Source of the DNA: Cytophagales bacterium | GTDB taxonomy: Bacteria > Bacteroidota > Bacteroidia > Cytophagales > Microscillaceae | Length of the DNA: 39,673 nucleotides | Direction of reading: 5' to 3' | NCBI GenBank assembly: GCA_004293905.1 | Contig: RDZE01000037.1 | Location: 1-39,673 of the forward strand | Shown here: positions 25,920 to 34,207 of the stretch, piece by piece | Numbering within the stretch: position 1 is the stretch's first letter | How the letters are laid out: every line of letters begins with the position of its first letter | The notes under the pieces: generated by a model | Database searches by the model: none | The model's input: only the letters and a program-made list of their open reading frames with translations | What the model was told of the DNA's origin: nothing | Translations under genes and position numbers: made by a program

Positions 25920-26540
25920 ATGAAATTTAAAGTCTTTAGTTATTTCTTTTTTCATTTTTTACGACAAAAAGCTGATGCAATAGCTTATGATATGTTTATA
26001 GACTATCAAATGCGTAATTTTACTTTTGGCAATGCATCTGTTGATGTAAATGTCTTAGAACAAAACCTAACACTTATGTTTTCGGGGGAAAATGCAGAAG
26101 AAGACCTCATGCATTTGGGTTTTTCACTTTTAGAGAATATGCAGATAGAGAAAAATGCAGTTAAAAAAGTATTGAAGAATATTTTTATTCCTAAATTAAA
26201 AACATTGAAATACGAATACGAAGAAATCAGAAGCCACCAAAAATATTTCTATCAGGAACAAAAAGACCTCAAAAAAGCGCATAATAATATTGCAAAACAT
26301 CGCGAACACATTACCCAATTGGTCAGGAATGAAAAATACAATCAATTTTTGGAAAAAGACCTCAAAAAACTTCATCAAATAGGTGCAGACTTGAAAGAAT
26401 ACATCATACAAAGAAACGAAAACATAGAGAGCGATGCGGTATTGATGATGATGAAGCAAGAGTTAGCCCAAAAAATAATGTTATATACCAACACTGAAAA
26501 CACAACTGAAAATATACAAATATTGAATAATTGCCTATAA
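25920..26540 (+). CDS. Hypothetical coiled-coil protein
   Basis: 206 residues from ATG 25920; a TTG four codons earlier is also in frame, but the ATG is the natural start. I recognise no family. The N-terminus is aromatic and basic (FSYFFFHFLRQKADAIAYDM), not a clean signal peptide. Residues about 85-160 are a charged helix with heptad spacing (LKYEYEEIRSHQKYFYQEQKDLKK.., FLEKDLKKLHQIGADLKEYI), probably coiled coil. There are no enzyme motifs. The gene is divergent from the phosphatase operon and followed by cbs after 86 bases, which contain the small palindrome TTGCG-TATTTT-CGCAA (26555-26570). Confidence 0.6.
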   Translation: MKFKVFSYFFFHFLRQKADAIAYDMFIDYQMRNFTFGNASVDVNVLEQNLTLMFSGENAEEDLMHLGFSLLENMQIEKNAVKKVLKNIFIPKLKTLKYEYEEIRSHQKYFYQEQKDLKKAHNNIAKHREHITQLVRNEKYNQFLEKDLKKLHQIGADLKEYIIQRNENIESDAVLMMMKQELAQKIMLYTNTENTTENIQILNNCL

Positions 26541-26626
26541 ACTATCACAATTAATTGCGTATTTTCGCAACGATTTCAATAAAGTAGATAAAATCAAAAC
26601 AACAATAAAATAATAAGAATAGTATT

Positions 26627-28006
26627 ATGCAATATTACAACACCATCATAGAAACTATAGGCAATACGCCACTACTCCGCCTAAACAAAGTAATCAAAGG
26701 CGTAAAAGGTACAGTGCTTGCCAAAGTAGAATATTTTAATCCCGGCAATTCTGTCAAAGACCGTATGGCAATTAAAATGATTGAAGATGCCGAAAAAGCA
26801 GGTATACTCAAGCCCGGTGGTACTATCATTGAGGGTACTTCAGGCAATACAGGAATGGGTTTGGCATTGGCAGCAGTTGCCAAAGGCTACAAATGTATTT
26901 TTACAATGGCTGATAAACAATCAAAAGAAAAAATGGATATTCTCAGAGCCGTAGGTGCAGAAGTGATTGTTTGCCCTACCAACGTAGCCCCCGAAGACCC
27001 CCGTTCTTACTATTCAGTGGCACGCCGCCTCAATAACGAAATACCCAACTCTTTTTACCCCAATCAATACGACAACCTCTCAAACAGACAAGCCCACTAT
27101 GAAACCACAGGACCCGAAATATGGAAGCAAACCGAAGGTAAAATCACTCATTTTGTATCAACAGTAGGTACAGGCGGAACAATGTGCGGCACTGCCAAAT
27201 ACCTCAAAGAGCAAAATCCTAATATCGTTACTGTAGGCATAGATACTTATGGCTCCGTATTCAAAAAATACAAAGAAACAGGTGTTTTTGACTCCAATGA
27301 AATTTATCCCTACCTTACAGAAGGTTTCGGAGAAGATATTTTACCCGCCAATGTCGATTTTGACCTTATTGACCTCTTTATCAAAGTAACTGACAAAGAT
27401 GCGGCTATTATGGCAAGGCGTTTGGCACGCGAAGAAGGCTTGTTTGTAGGTTGGTCTTGCGGTTCGGCAGTGTTCGGAGCTATGGAATATGCACGACAAC
27501 ACCTCAAAGAAAACGATGTAATGGTCATCATTCTTCCTGACCATGGCACTCGATACCTCAATAAAATATACAACGATACTTGGATGAAAGATCATGGATT
27601 TTTAGAAGCGCGCGATTTTGCCACCGCAAGACACATCATCAAAAGCAAAAACCGCGACAAACTCATCAGCATACAAGCCGAAGAAAAAGTGGGCAACGCT
27701 ATCCAAAAATTCATCAAAGACGGTATTTCTCAACTCCCTGTAATGGACGAACAACAAAACATCGTAGGAAGTCTGACCGATTCTAAAATATTGGCGCAAC
27801 TCATAGAAAGCCCCGAAATGAAAGAAAAAAACATACAAGAAGTAATGGACAAGCCTTTCAAATTCGTAGCCTTAGACAATACCCTTGATGTACTTTCTTC
27901 ACTGATTGATAGAGATAACAAAGCCCTTCTTGTGCGTGATGAGTTCAACTCTATTCATATCATTACCCAAGCTGATTTGTTAATGGCAATCAATACACTA
28001 TCCTAA
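26627..28006 (+). CDS. Cystathionine beta-synthase (PLP enzyme with CBS pair)
   Basis: Condenses serine with homocysteine to cystathionine in transsulfuration. 459 residues: PLP fold type II domain (1-330) with GNTPLLRLN, NPGNSVKDRMA (PLP Lys), EGTSGNTGMGLALAA and VGTGGTMCGTAKYL, and the synthase-specific AHYETTGPEIW and EGLFVGWSCGSA. It is followed by a tandem CBS domain pair (about 340-459, QAEEKVGNAIQKFIKDGISQLPV and MDKPFKFVALDNTLDVLSSL). The CBS pair separates it from plain cysteine synthase. There is no N-terminal haem-binding extension. Its 3' end overlaps the convergent acyl-CoA reductase gene by 9 bases. Confidence 0.93.
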   Translation: MQYYNTIIETIGNTPLLRLNKVIKGVKGTVLAKVEYFNPGNSVKDRMAIKMIEDAEKAGILKPGGTIIEGTSGNTGMGLALAAVAKGYKCIFTMADKQSKEKMDILRAVGAEVIVCPTNVAPEDPRSYYSVARRLNNEIPNSFYPNQYDNLSNRQAHYETTGPEIWKQTEGKITHFVSTVGTGGTMCGTAKYLKEQNPNIVTVGIDTYGSVFKKYKETGVFDSNEIYPYLTEGFGEDILPANVDFDLIDLFIKVTDKDAAIMARRLAREEGLFVGWSCGSAVFGAMEYARQHLKENDVMVIILPDHGTRYLNKIYNDTWMKDHGFLEARDFATARHIIKSKNRDKLISIQAEEKVGNAIQKFIKDGISQLPVMDEQQNIVGSLTDSKILAQLIESPEMKEKNIQEVMDKPFKFVALDNTLDVLSSLIDRDNKALLVRDEFNSIHIITQADLLMAINTLS

Positions 28007-29008
28007 ACGGGAAAGAAATAACATTGTATCTACTCCATCAGCAAAATCTGTCAATGTAGGGAGTTGGCTTTTCCCAAAAGGAACATGCCCTAACTCTCTA
28101 CTTACAATACACTGTGTTTTAGCCTTATTTTCTTCCAAAACACTTTGTAAATGTGCTGGCGAACCATAGAAAGTATAATGCAATACACTGATAGGTGAAG
28201 TTTGTGCAATATCTTCTTTTAACAATAAAAAACCATTGTCAAAATGAGGAGTCTGATTGAGCAACAAAATAGACCTTTGATACCCATAATTATTCGCATA
28301 TTTATGATGGTCTGAAAGAAAAGAATAGGACTGCCAACTGTCCAAAAGAGGTACAAAATCGTAGCCCTTAGGCACTAATAACTTTGACACACTCCTACAA
28401 CCTTTTCCAAAATACAAAAAAACATCTTTAGCCAAAGATTCCATTTCCTCTACTGTTTCATCACCTTGCAAAACAGCCACACTATTGCGATTTTGGCGAA
28501 TGATATGGGGTTTATTGGCAAAATAGTAGCTAAAATAACGCGCCGAATTATCACTCCCCGTAGCTATATAGGCTTCAGCCTCGTTCAAACGTTCTGCCCA
28601 AACAATGTGCGATTGCCACGCAGGGTTGATTTCAATAAGCAAATCTGCCAAAAAACGCATCAGCACCCCATCTTGACTGCTCAATTTAGCATGCAAAACA
28701 TGACCCGCTAACAAAACACTCAGAAAATCGTGAAAGCCCACCGCAGGAATATTGCCTGCCATTACTACACCTACTTTTTGAGGCTTTTCAGTCATAAACT
28801 CATAGCCCGACAACCAATCATGCAATAAAGTATCTTGTAGATAATGACTACTAATATGCTCTAAAGCGAAATCAACATCGGAAGACGAGAACCAAGCGTT
28901 CTCCGCATAAACCCTCTCATGCAAATGCGAGCGTTTGCTTTTGGGCAAATTTGCTATCTTTTGGGCTAAACTTGAAAAATTTTCTATTCTTTGTGCTAAA
29001 TTAATCAT
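27998..29008 (-). CDS. Acyl-CoA reductase (LuxC family)
   Basis: 336 residues of the aldehyde-dehydrogenase-like LuxC family, which reduces activated acyl groups to aldehydes with NAD(P)H. Visible: KVGVVMAGNIPAVGFHDFLSVLLAGH (nucleotide-binding part), AEAYIATGSDNSARYFSYYF, HIIRQNRNSVAVL, and the catalytic cysteine in YFGKGCRSVSKLLVP. The family is widespread in Bacteroidota without luciferase genes, and its substrate there is unclear. No lux or fatty-acid genes are adjacent. It appears to be a single-gene transcript. Confidence 0.88.
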   Translation of the reverse strand: MINLAQRIENFSSLAQKIANLPKSKRSHLHERVYAENAWFSSSDVDFALEHISSHYLQDTLLHDWLSGYEFMTEKPQKVGVVMAGNIPAVGFHDFLSVLLAGHVLHAKLSSQDGVLMRFLADLLIEINPAWQSHIVWAERLNEAEAYIATGSDNSARYFSYYFANKPHIIRQNRNSVAVLQGDETVEEMESLAKDVFLYFGKGCRSVSKLLVPKGYDFVPLLDSWQSYSFLSDHHKYANNYGYQRSILLLNQTPHFDNGFLLLKEDIAQTSPISVLHYTFYGSPAHLQSVLEENKAKTQCIVSRELGHVPFGKSQLPTLTDFADGVDTMLFLSRLG

Positions 29009-29176
29009 TGATTATAAATACTAATAAAAAGAAATAAATCCGAAATGCAAACTTACTAAAAGATACCCCATCAAAAATGTTTTTTCGTATAAAAATAAAG
29101 TGGATACCCTATCATTCTATATTTTTTTTATTATTTTGCCAAAATATTATTCATTACAAAACGCAACTATCAAAAT

Positions 29177-29575
29177 ATGCCCTTGTTAGAAAACATTTTC
29201 ATCAAAGAAACTACTACCACACCAGAGGTATCTTTCAATGTCAATCAAGGATTTTTGCAAATAAAAGGCGTTTCATTACCCGAAGATGCCCTTAGTTTCT
29301 ATAAACCTTTATTCGAATACATAGACAAGAACGCGCCCCTACTTACAACCAAACAACTTACCGTGTCTTTTATGTTAGTTTATCTTAATACAAGCACCGC
29401 AGGGCTTATCGCACAGATGTTGCAACTACTCGAAAAAATAAAAGCCAAAGGCATAGAAATCCATATCAAATGGCACTACGAAGAAGATGACGAAGACATG
29501 AAAGATATGGGTAGTGATTATAAAAACACTACAAAGCTGCCTTTTTCTGTCATAGCCGTTAAAGAAATTTTATAA
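29177..29575 (+). CDS. siaC: SiaC/DUF1987-family regulatory phosphoprotein
   Basis: 132 residues, soluble. Family pattern: start with IFIKETTTTPEVSFNVNQGFLQIKG, PEDALSFYKPLFEYID, SFMLVYLNTSTAGLI, and an acidic C-terminal part with IHIKWHYEEDDEDMKDMG. In Pseudomonas, SiaC is phosphorylated on a Thr by the kinase SiaB and dephosphorylated by the PP2C-like SiaA to steer c-di-GMP signalling and aggregation. The equivalent Thr is probably Thr72 in YLNTST. No siaB is adjacent, but two membrane SpoIIE phosphatases are in the window. It is the first gene of a probable operon with the dehalogenase and pyrE (25-base gap). An upstream overlapping frame (29077-29295) is not coding by appearance. Confidence 0.85.
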   Translation: MPLLENIFIKETTTTPEVSFNVNQGFLQIKGVSLPEDALSFYKPLFEYIDKNAPLLTTKQLTVSFMLVYLNTSTAGLIAQMLQLLEKIKAKGIEIHIKWHYEEDDEDMKDMGSDYKNTTKLPFSVIAVKEIL

Positions 29576-29600
29576 CCTCCCTAAAAACAGCGTTCTTCCA

Positions 29601-30500
29601 ATGCAAATACTACGTACTCCTGAAAGTGCTTTTGCACAACTCAAAGATTATCCTTTTGCGCCAAATTATTTGTTATTACAAACAGGCTTGCAAATGCACT
29701 ATGTAGAAGAAGGAAATTTACAAAGTGAAGAAACTATACTACTTTTACATGGCGAGCCTACATGGTCTTATTTATACCGTAAAATGATCCCTCTGCTTGC
29801 ACAGGCGGGCTATAGAGTCATCGCCCCCGATTTGATAGGCTTCGGAAAATCTGATAAAATTGTTGAAAAGGAACATTATACCTACCAACAACACGTCAGT
29901 TGGCTCACTGAACTGGTGCAAAAACTGAATCTCCAAAACATAACACTTTTCTGCCAAGATTGGGGTGGTTTATTAGGATTGCGAATTGTTGCAGAAAACC
30001 CTGACCGATTTAAAAGGGTAGTAGCCGCAAATACTTTTCTACCAACAGGTGATATTGCCCCTTCAGAGGCTTTTTTACAATGGCAACAATTTTCGCAAAA
30101 TACACCTAATTTTGAAGTGGGCAAAATCGTTTCTAAAGGTTGTGTAAAACCCTTAGACCAAGCAGGTATTAGTGCTTACGATGCCCCTTTTCCCGAAGAT
30201 AGTTACAAAGCAGCCGCCCGCATATTCCCTACATTAGTGCCAACCAACCCACAAGACCCCGCCACACTACCCAACCGAAATGCATGGCAAGTACTACAAC
30301 AGTGGCAAAAACCTTTCCTGACTGCCTTTAGCGACTCCGACCCCATCACCAGAGGAGGAGACCGCTTCTTTCAGAAAGTAATACCCGGCACAAAAGACCA
30401 AAAACACATCACCGTAGAACAAGCAGGGCACTTCCTACAAGAAGACCAACCCGAACTATTAGCAAAAACCATTATTCAATTTATACAAGATAACCCATGA
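29601..30500 (+). CDS. Haloalkane dehalogenase-like alpha/beta hydrolase (subfamily I, DhlA-type)
   Basis: Haloalkane dehalogenases replace a halogen on a carbon by OH. The 299 residues follow DhlA closely: LLLHGEPTWSYLYRKMIPLL (50-65), VIAPDLIGFGKSDK, NITLFCQDWGGLLGL with nucleophile Asp120 and halide-binding Trp121, a cap domain with Trp161 (AFLQWQQFSQ) as probable second halide ligand, SAYDAPFPEDSYKAAAR, FSDSDPITRGGD (acid probably Asp247) and AGHFLQED with base His277. No signal peptide. It overlaps pyrE by 4 bases (ATGA), so it is translated together with a pyrimidine gene. The true substrate is unknown; an epoxide or ester hydrolase activity is less likely given the two Trp residues. 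Confidence 0.87.
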   Translation: MQILRTPESAFAQLKDYPFAPNYLLLQTGLQMHYVEEGNLQSEETILLLHGEPTWSYLYRKMIPLLAQAGYRVIAPDLIGFGKSDKIVEKEHYTYQQHVSWLTELVQKLNLQNITLFCQDWGGLLGLRIVAENPDRFKRVVAANTFLPTGDIAPSEAFLQWQQFSQNTPNFEVGKIVSKGCVKPLDQAGISAYDAPFPEDSYKAAARIFPTLVPTNPQDPATLPNRNAWQVLQQWQKPFLTAFSDSDPITRGGDRFFQKVIPGTKDQKHITVEQAGHFLQEDQPELLAKTIIQFIQDNP

Positions 30501-31165
30501 GCCATCAGCCTCTACCTGATAAAAGTACAAGTATCAAAATAGCCGAAATGCTACTCAGTATTGGTGCAGTAAAGTTTAACCCCACAAAACCATTCATCTG
30601 GACTTCAGGCTGGCACTCGCCCATTTATTGCGATAGCCGTCTTAGCATTTCATACCCCGAAATTAGAAGTTTCATCAAAGAAAATTTTGCACAAGTCATT
30701 CGCCAACACTTTTCACAGACAGCTTGTATTGCTGGCGTTGCTTCTGCTGGCGTACCACAAGCTGCCTTAGTAGCCGATGTACTTGAGTTGCCAATGGTCT
30801 ATGTAAGACCTACGCCCAAAGCACATGGATTGGAAAACCTTATAGAGGGCAAATTAGAAAAAGGACAAAAAGTAATTCTTGTAGAAGACATCATCTCCAC
30901 AGGAGGAAGTTCTTTGAAGGCTGTCCAAGCTGTTAGAGCCACAGGCGCGGAAGTATTGGCTGTATTAGCCATCATGAGCTACCATTTCGAAACAGCACAA
31001 CAAGCATTTGAGGAGGCTAAAGTTCCTTGCATTTCCCTAACAAATTATAATTATTTACTTGCCGAATATGCACGACAGCACGATTTGAGCGAAAATTTAA
31101 TGGCTTCTTTGCAAGAATGGCGCAACAACCCCGCCGAATGGAAAAATATTGAAACAATATCGTAG
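30497..31165 (+). CDS. pyrE: Orotate phosphoribosyltransferase
   Basis: Joins orotate and PRPP to give OMP in pyrimidine synthesis. 222 residues with GAVKFNPTKPFIWTSGWHSPIYCDSR at the start, the flexible-loop region RPTPKAHGLENLIEGKLEKG, and the PRPP-binding motif VILVEDIISTGGSSLKAV. The order of motifs and length match bacterial PyrE. It is the last gene of the siaC-dehalogenase-pyrE group; rplS follows with its own promoter. Confidence 0.95.
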   Translation: MSHQPLPDKSTSIKIAEMLLSIGAVKFNPTKPFIWTSGWHSPIYCDSRLSISYPEIRSFIKENFAQVIRQHFSQTACIAGVASAGVPQAALVADVLELPMVYVRPTPKAHGLENLIEGKLEKGQKVILVEDIISTGGSSLKAVQAVRATGAEVLAVLAIMSYHFETAQQAFEEAKVPCISLTNYNYLLAEYARQHDLSENLMASLQEWRNNPAEWKNIETIS

Positions 31166-31184
31166 GCTTTCCGAAAAAAATTCC

Positions 31185-31199
31185 ATATCTTTGCAACCC
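31185..31199 (+). promoter_or_regulatory. rplS promoter core (ribosomal-protein type)
   Basis: ATATCTTTGCAACCC contains the -7 box TATCTTTG (31186-31193) and is identical to the rpsT core at 13039-13053 on the other strand. The ATG follows 18 bases later. No clear -33 TTG is seen. Confidence 0.65.
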
Positions 31200-31217
31200 A
31201 ATTAATGTATCAAGGTC

Positions 31218-31595
31218 ATGAACGATTTAATAAAAATAGTAGAAAACGCTTCAGTAGAAAACAAACCCAATTTCCCAGCCTTCAAAGCAGGCGATACTAT
31301 TAACGTACACGTAAAAATCCGCGAAGGAAACAAAGAACGTATACAACAATTCAAAGGAACAGTAATCCAAAGACGCAACCCAAGCTCTAATGGTGAAACT
31401 TTCACTGTACGTAAAGTATCGAATGGAGTAGGTGTAGAGCGTATATTCCCTGTACTTTCTCCTAATATCGAAAAAATTGAGGTATTGAAACAAGGAAAAG
31501 TGCGCCGCGCACGTTTGTTTTATCTTCGTGGTAAAATGGGTAAAGCTGCACGTATCCGCGAACGCGTTGATAGCACAGTTCAATCTGCTGAATAG
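31218..31595 (+). CDS. rplS: Ribosomal protein L19
   Basis: 125 residues with the L19 hallmarks [53 protein letters not shown] and [21 protein letters not shown]. It sits at the subunit interface of the 50S ribosome. It has its own promoter at 31185-31199. The usual neighbours trmD and rimM are absent. A hairpin at 31617-31647 lies beyond the stop. Confidence 0.97.
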   Translation: MNDLIKIVENASVENKPNFPAFKAGDTINVHVKIREGNKERIQQFKGTVIQRRNPSSNGETFTVRKVSNGVGVERIFPVLSPNIEKIEVLKQGKVRRARLFYLRGKMGKAARIRERVDSTVQSAE

Positions 31596-31616
31596 TTTTT
31601 ATTCAGAAAAAACAAA

Positions 31617-31647
31617 AGAGTTTTGAAGCACTAAGCCTCAAAACTCT
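31617..31647. terminator. Hairpin shared by rplS and the convergent esterase gene
   Basis: AGAGTTTTGA (31617-31626) pairs with TCAAAACTCT (31638-31647) around an 11-base loop. On the minus strand it runs into a TTTTGTTTTTT tract; on the plus strand the tract is poor. Its minus-strand left arm encodes the last codons (KSFEA) of the esterase, so the stem lies partly inside that gene. Confidence 0.65.
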
Positions 31648-32269
31648 TCTCTATTATTTCGTTGATGATATTTACTTGGTATTGTGTAATAGTATGAGGC
31701 ATATTGGGGTACAACTCCATACGCACATCGCCTCCTCTACTATTGAGTATCTTACTACTTTCTATCACACGCTCTTTTGGGATATGAAAATCTGCATCAC
31801 TACAACCCAAATAGATGGGTGTTTGTGAATAATTGCCTTGATAGTTTTCCTCCACTATCTGCTTCCCTATCAAACCACCACTCAAACCAAATACTCCTGC
31901 ATATCGTTGCGCAAAGCGTGCAGAAGTTTCTAAGGCTAAACATGCGCCTTGCGAAAACCCCAATATAAATACATTTTCACTCCCAATGGCTTCGCTCAAC
32001 TGCACTAACCAATGATGTGCCGTAGCAATTGCGGAAGTCAAAAAAGGTTCATTATCAGTTGTAGGAGCTAAAAAAGAATGAGGATACCAAGAATATTGTG
32101 TGGCTTGTGGTGCTACAAAATGAATCTCTTTATTCCTATTCAGATGAGTAGAGAGTTGTAAAATACTATCGGCACTTGCGCCTCTGCCGTGTAGCATTAG
32201 CATCGCTTTTGATGCTTTAGAAAGAGAAACCCCTGCACTAAGATATTGTTCGATGGTATGAATTTGCAT
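31631..32269 (-). CDS. Alpha/beta hydrolase of the phospholipase/carboxylesterase family
   Basis: 212 residues, cytosolic. Oxyanion region MLMLHGRGASADSIL, nucleophile elbow LGFSQGACLALE (Ser in GFSQG), acid CSDADFHIP and base PHTITQYQ near the C-terminus, the usual order in short carboxylesterases and dienelactone hydrolase-like enzymes. The substrate is probably a small ester; not determinable here. It appears to be transcribed alone, after the pckA terminator. Confidence 0.88.
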   Translation of the reverse strand: MQIHTIEQYLSAGVSLSKASKAMLMLHGRGASADSILQLSTHLNRNKEIHFVAPQATQYSWYPHSFLAPTTDNEPFLTSAIATAHHWLVQLSEAIGSENVFILGFSQGACLALETSARFAQRYAGVFGLSGGLIGKQIVEENYQGNYSQTPIYLGCSDADFHIPKERVIESSKILNSRGGDVRMELYPNMPHTITQYQVNIINEIIEKSFEA

Positions 32270-32313
32270 ATAATTTGGAAAATAAATATTTGTATAGACA
32301 AATAAATAAACAA

Positions 32314-32358
32314 AAAAGAAGCCCTAATTGTTCATTTTATACAAAAAAGGCTTCTTTT
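32314..32358 (-). terminator. Intrinsic terminator of pckA
   Basis: On the minus strand AAAAGAAGCC pairs perfectly with GGCTTCTTTT around a 25-base AT-rich loop and ends in a T tract (CTTCTTTTTTG), 13 bases after the pckA stop. Confidence 0.75.
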
Positions 32359-32370
32359 CTTTTGATGCTT

Positions 32371-33987
32371 CTATTGCACTCCTACGGAGGCTTTGGGAGC
32401 ACCTGCTAAGATTTCATCGTTGGCAAAATCTGCAAATTTTTCAAAATTTTTCACAAATTCTTGTGCCAAATGATTGGCTTTAGCATCATACTCTTCTTTA
32501 TTAGCCCAAGTATTGCGAGGGTTAAGAATTTCAGCGGGCACTTCAGGGCAAGATTCAGGCATGAGGATACCAAAAACGGGGTGCGGTTGGAAATTAACCT
32601 TGTCCAAATCGCCATTGAGGGCAGCAGTAATCATGGCGCGTGTATAAGGTAGTTTCATACGAGAGCCTACGCCATAGCTTCCGCCAGTCCAGCCTGTATT
32701 AATGAGCCATACATTTACTTGATTTTCTTTGAGTTTTTTGCCCAACATTTCAGCATATTTAGTGGGGTGTAGGGGTAAAAACGCTTGCCCAAAACAAGCC
32801 GAGAAGGTAGTTTGTGGTTCTACTACACCTACTTCTGTACCTGCTACCTTGGCAGTATAGCCTGAGATGAAATGGTACATGGCTTGTCCTGTGGTGAGTT
32901 TAGAGATAGGAGGGAGTACGCCAAATGCATCAGCCGTGAGGAAGAATATATTCTTGGGCGTATTGGCTAACGAAACAGGAAGGGCATTGTCTATATAATG
33001 AATAGGGTAGGAGGTACGCGTATTCTCGGTAACTGTTTTATTGGTATAGTCAGGAGTGCGTGTATTGGGGAGGAATCGGGTATTTTCTAAGATAGCTCCA
33101 AATTTGATGGCGTCCCAAATTTGAGGTTCTTTTTCTTGAGTGAGGTCAATTACTTTGGCATAACAGCCGCCTTCGAAGTTAAATATTTTATCTGTAGCCC
33201 AACCATGTTCGTCATCGCCTACTAAGGCGCGGTTAGGGTCAGCGGAAAGCGTTGTTTTTCCTGTTCCTGACAAACCGAAGAAAATAGCAGTATCGTCTTG
33301 CGCGCCTACATTGGCAGAGCAGTGCATGGAGAGTACATCGTGTTCTACGGGAAGGAGATAGTTAAGAACAGTGAAAATACCTTTTTTCATTTCACCTGCA
33401 TAGCCTGTGCCACCAATAAGAATGGTGCGGCGCGAGAAGTCAATGATGGTAAAATTTTCGTTGGTAGTTCCATCTTCAGCAGGATTTGCCTTAAATTCAG
33501 GAATACAGAGGATAGTGAAGTTGGGTTCAAAATTTTGAAGTGCTTCGGCATCTGGTCTTAGGAACATGTTGTAGCAGAACAGATTGTGCCAAGCCAATGT
33601 ATTCACTACGCGCAAGCGAAGTTGGTATTGAGGATGTGCGCCTGCATAAGCATCTCTTACATAGATTTCTTTATCGGCTAAAGAAGCCAACATTTTGTTT
33701 TTGAGCTGTTCGAACTTTTGACTATCAAAAGCGAAGTTTACATTTCCCCACCAAACTGTATTTTCTGTTTTGGCATCCTTAACAGTGAATTTATCCTTAG
33801 GAGAGCGTCCTGTAAATTTTCCAGTATCGCCCATAAGAGCACCATTATCGGCTAAAACTGCCTCTTTGCGTGCTAAGGCTATTTCTACTAATTCGGCAGG
33901 TGAAAGATTCCAATGGGCTTGGGCAAATTTTGTAAGACCGATACTTTCTAAACCGCTTTTTTTTGATTTTATTCCAAATTCTTGCAT
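32371..33987 (-). CDS. pckA: Phosphoenolpyruvate carboxykinase (ATP)
   Basis: Converts oxaloacetate and ATP to phosphoenolpyruvate, CO2 and ADP in gluconeogenesis. With ATG 33987 (MQEFGIKSKKSGLESIGL) the protein has 538 residues, the normal length. Visible: GDTGKFTGRSPKDKF, the kinase P-loop FFGLSGTGKTTLSADP, the metal site VGDDEHGW, the substrate region NTRTSYPIHYID and NTGWTGGSYGVGSRM. The longer start at 34056 is rejected because the -7 box at 34036-34043 would fall inside it. It is flanked by its own promoter and terminator. Confidence 0.97.
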   Translation of the reverse strand: MQEFGIKSKKSGLESIGLTKFAQAHWNLSPAELVEIALARKEAVLADNGALMGDTGKFTGRSPKDKFTVKDAKTENTVWWGNVNFAFDSQKFEQLKNKMLASLADKEIYVRDAYAGAHPQYQLRLRVVNTLAWHNLFCYNMFLRPDAEALQNFEPNFTILCIPEFKANPAEDGTTNENFTIIDFSRRTILIGGTGYAGEMKKGIFTVLNYLLPVEHDVLSMHCSANVGAQDDTAIFFGLSGTGKTTLSADPNRALVGDDEHGWATDKIFNFEGGCYAKVIDLTQEKEPQIWDAIKFGAILENTRFLPNTRTPDYTNKTVTENTRTSYPIHYIDNALPVSLANTPKNIFFLTADAFGVLPPISKLTTGQAMYHFISGYTAKVAGTEVGVVEPQTTFSACFGQAFLPLHPTKYAEMLGKKLKENQVNVWLINTGWTGGSYGVGSRMKLPYTRAMITAALNGDLDKVNFQPHPVFGILMPESCPEVPAEILNPRNTWANKEEYDAKANHLAQEFVKNFEKFADFANDEILAGAPKASVGVQ

Positions 33988-34035
33988 TATTGTAAAGTCT
34001 ATTTTTTTTCTTAAAATCCTTGAGAAATAATTTTG

Positions 34036-34066
34036 CAAAAGTAATAATTTTGCCACTAATATTCAA
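34036..34066 (-). promoter_or_regulatory. pckA promoter
   Basis: On the minus strand TTG (34064-34066), a 20-base spacer, and -7 box TACTTTTG (34036-34043), 48 bases before ATG 33987. Both elements and spacing fit the Bacteroidota consensus. Confidence 0.65.
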
Positions 34067-34207
34067 TTTTATTGTATATTTGTTCAATTTTTTTAAATTT
34101 TGAAATTATTTTCAATCAGATTATACTTATAATAAAACCAAAGAAAGAAATTAACGGACATTCTTGACAAATAGTCTTGTTGAAATCTCACAAACATTAA
34201 ACACGTC

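Noticed and set aside
26555..26570. TTGCG/CGCAA palindrome ahead of cbs as a terminator or operator
   Set aside because: Only 5 base pairs, no T tract, no second copy; too short to call.
29077..29295. 72-codon frame ahead of siaC
   Set aside because: Overlaps siaC in another frame and has random, aromatic-rich sequence without a known family.
34160..34185. TTGACA-like sequence upstream of the TPR gene as a sigma-70 -35 box
   Set aside because: Bacteroidota promoters use TTG/TAnnTTTG, and no matching -7 box follows; TAGTCTTG has a mismatch.
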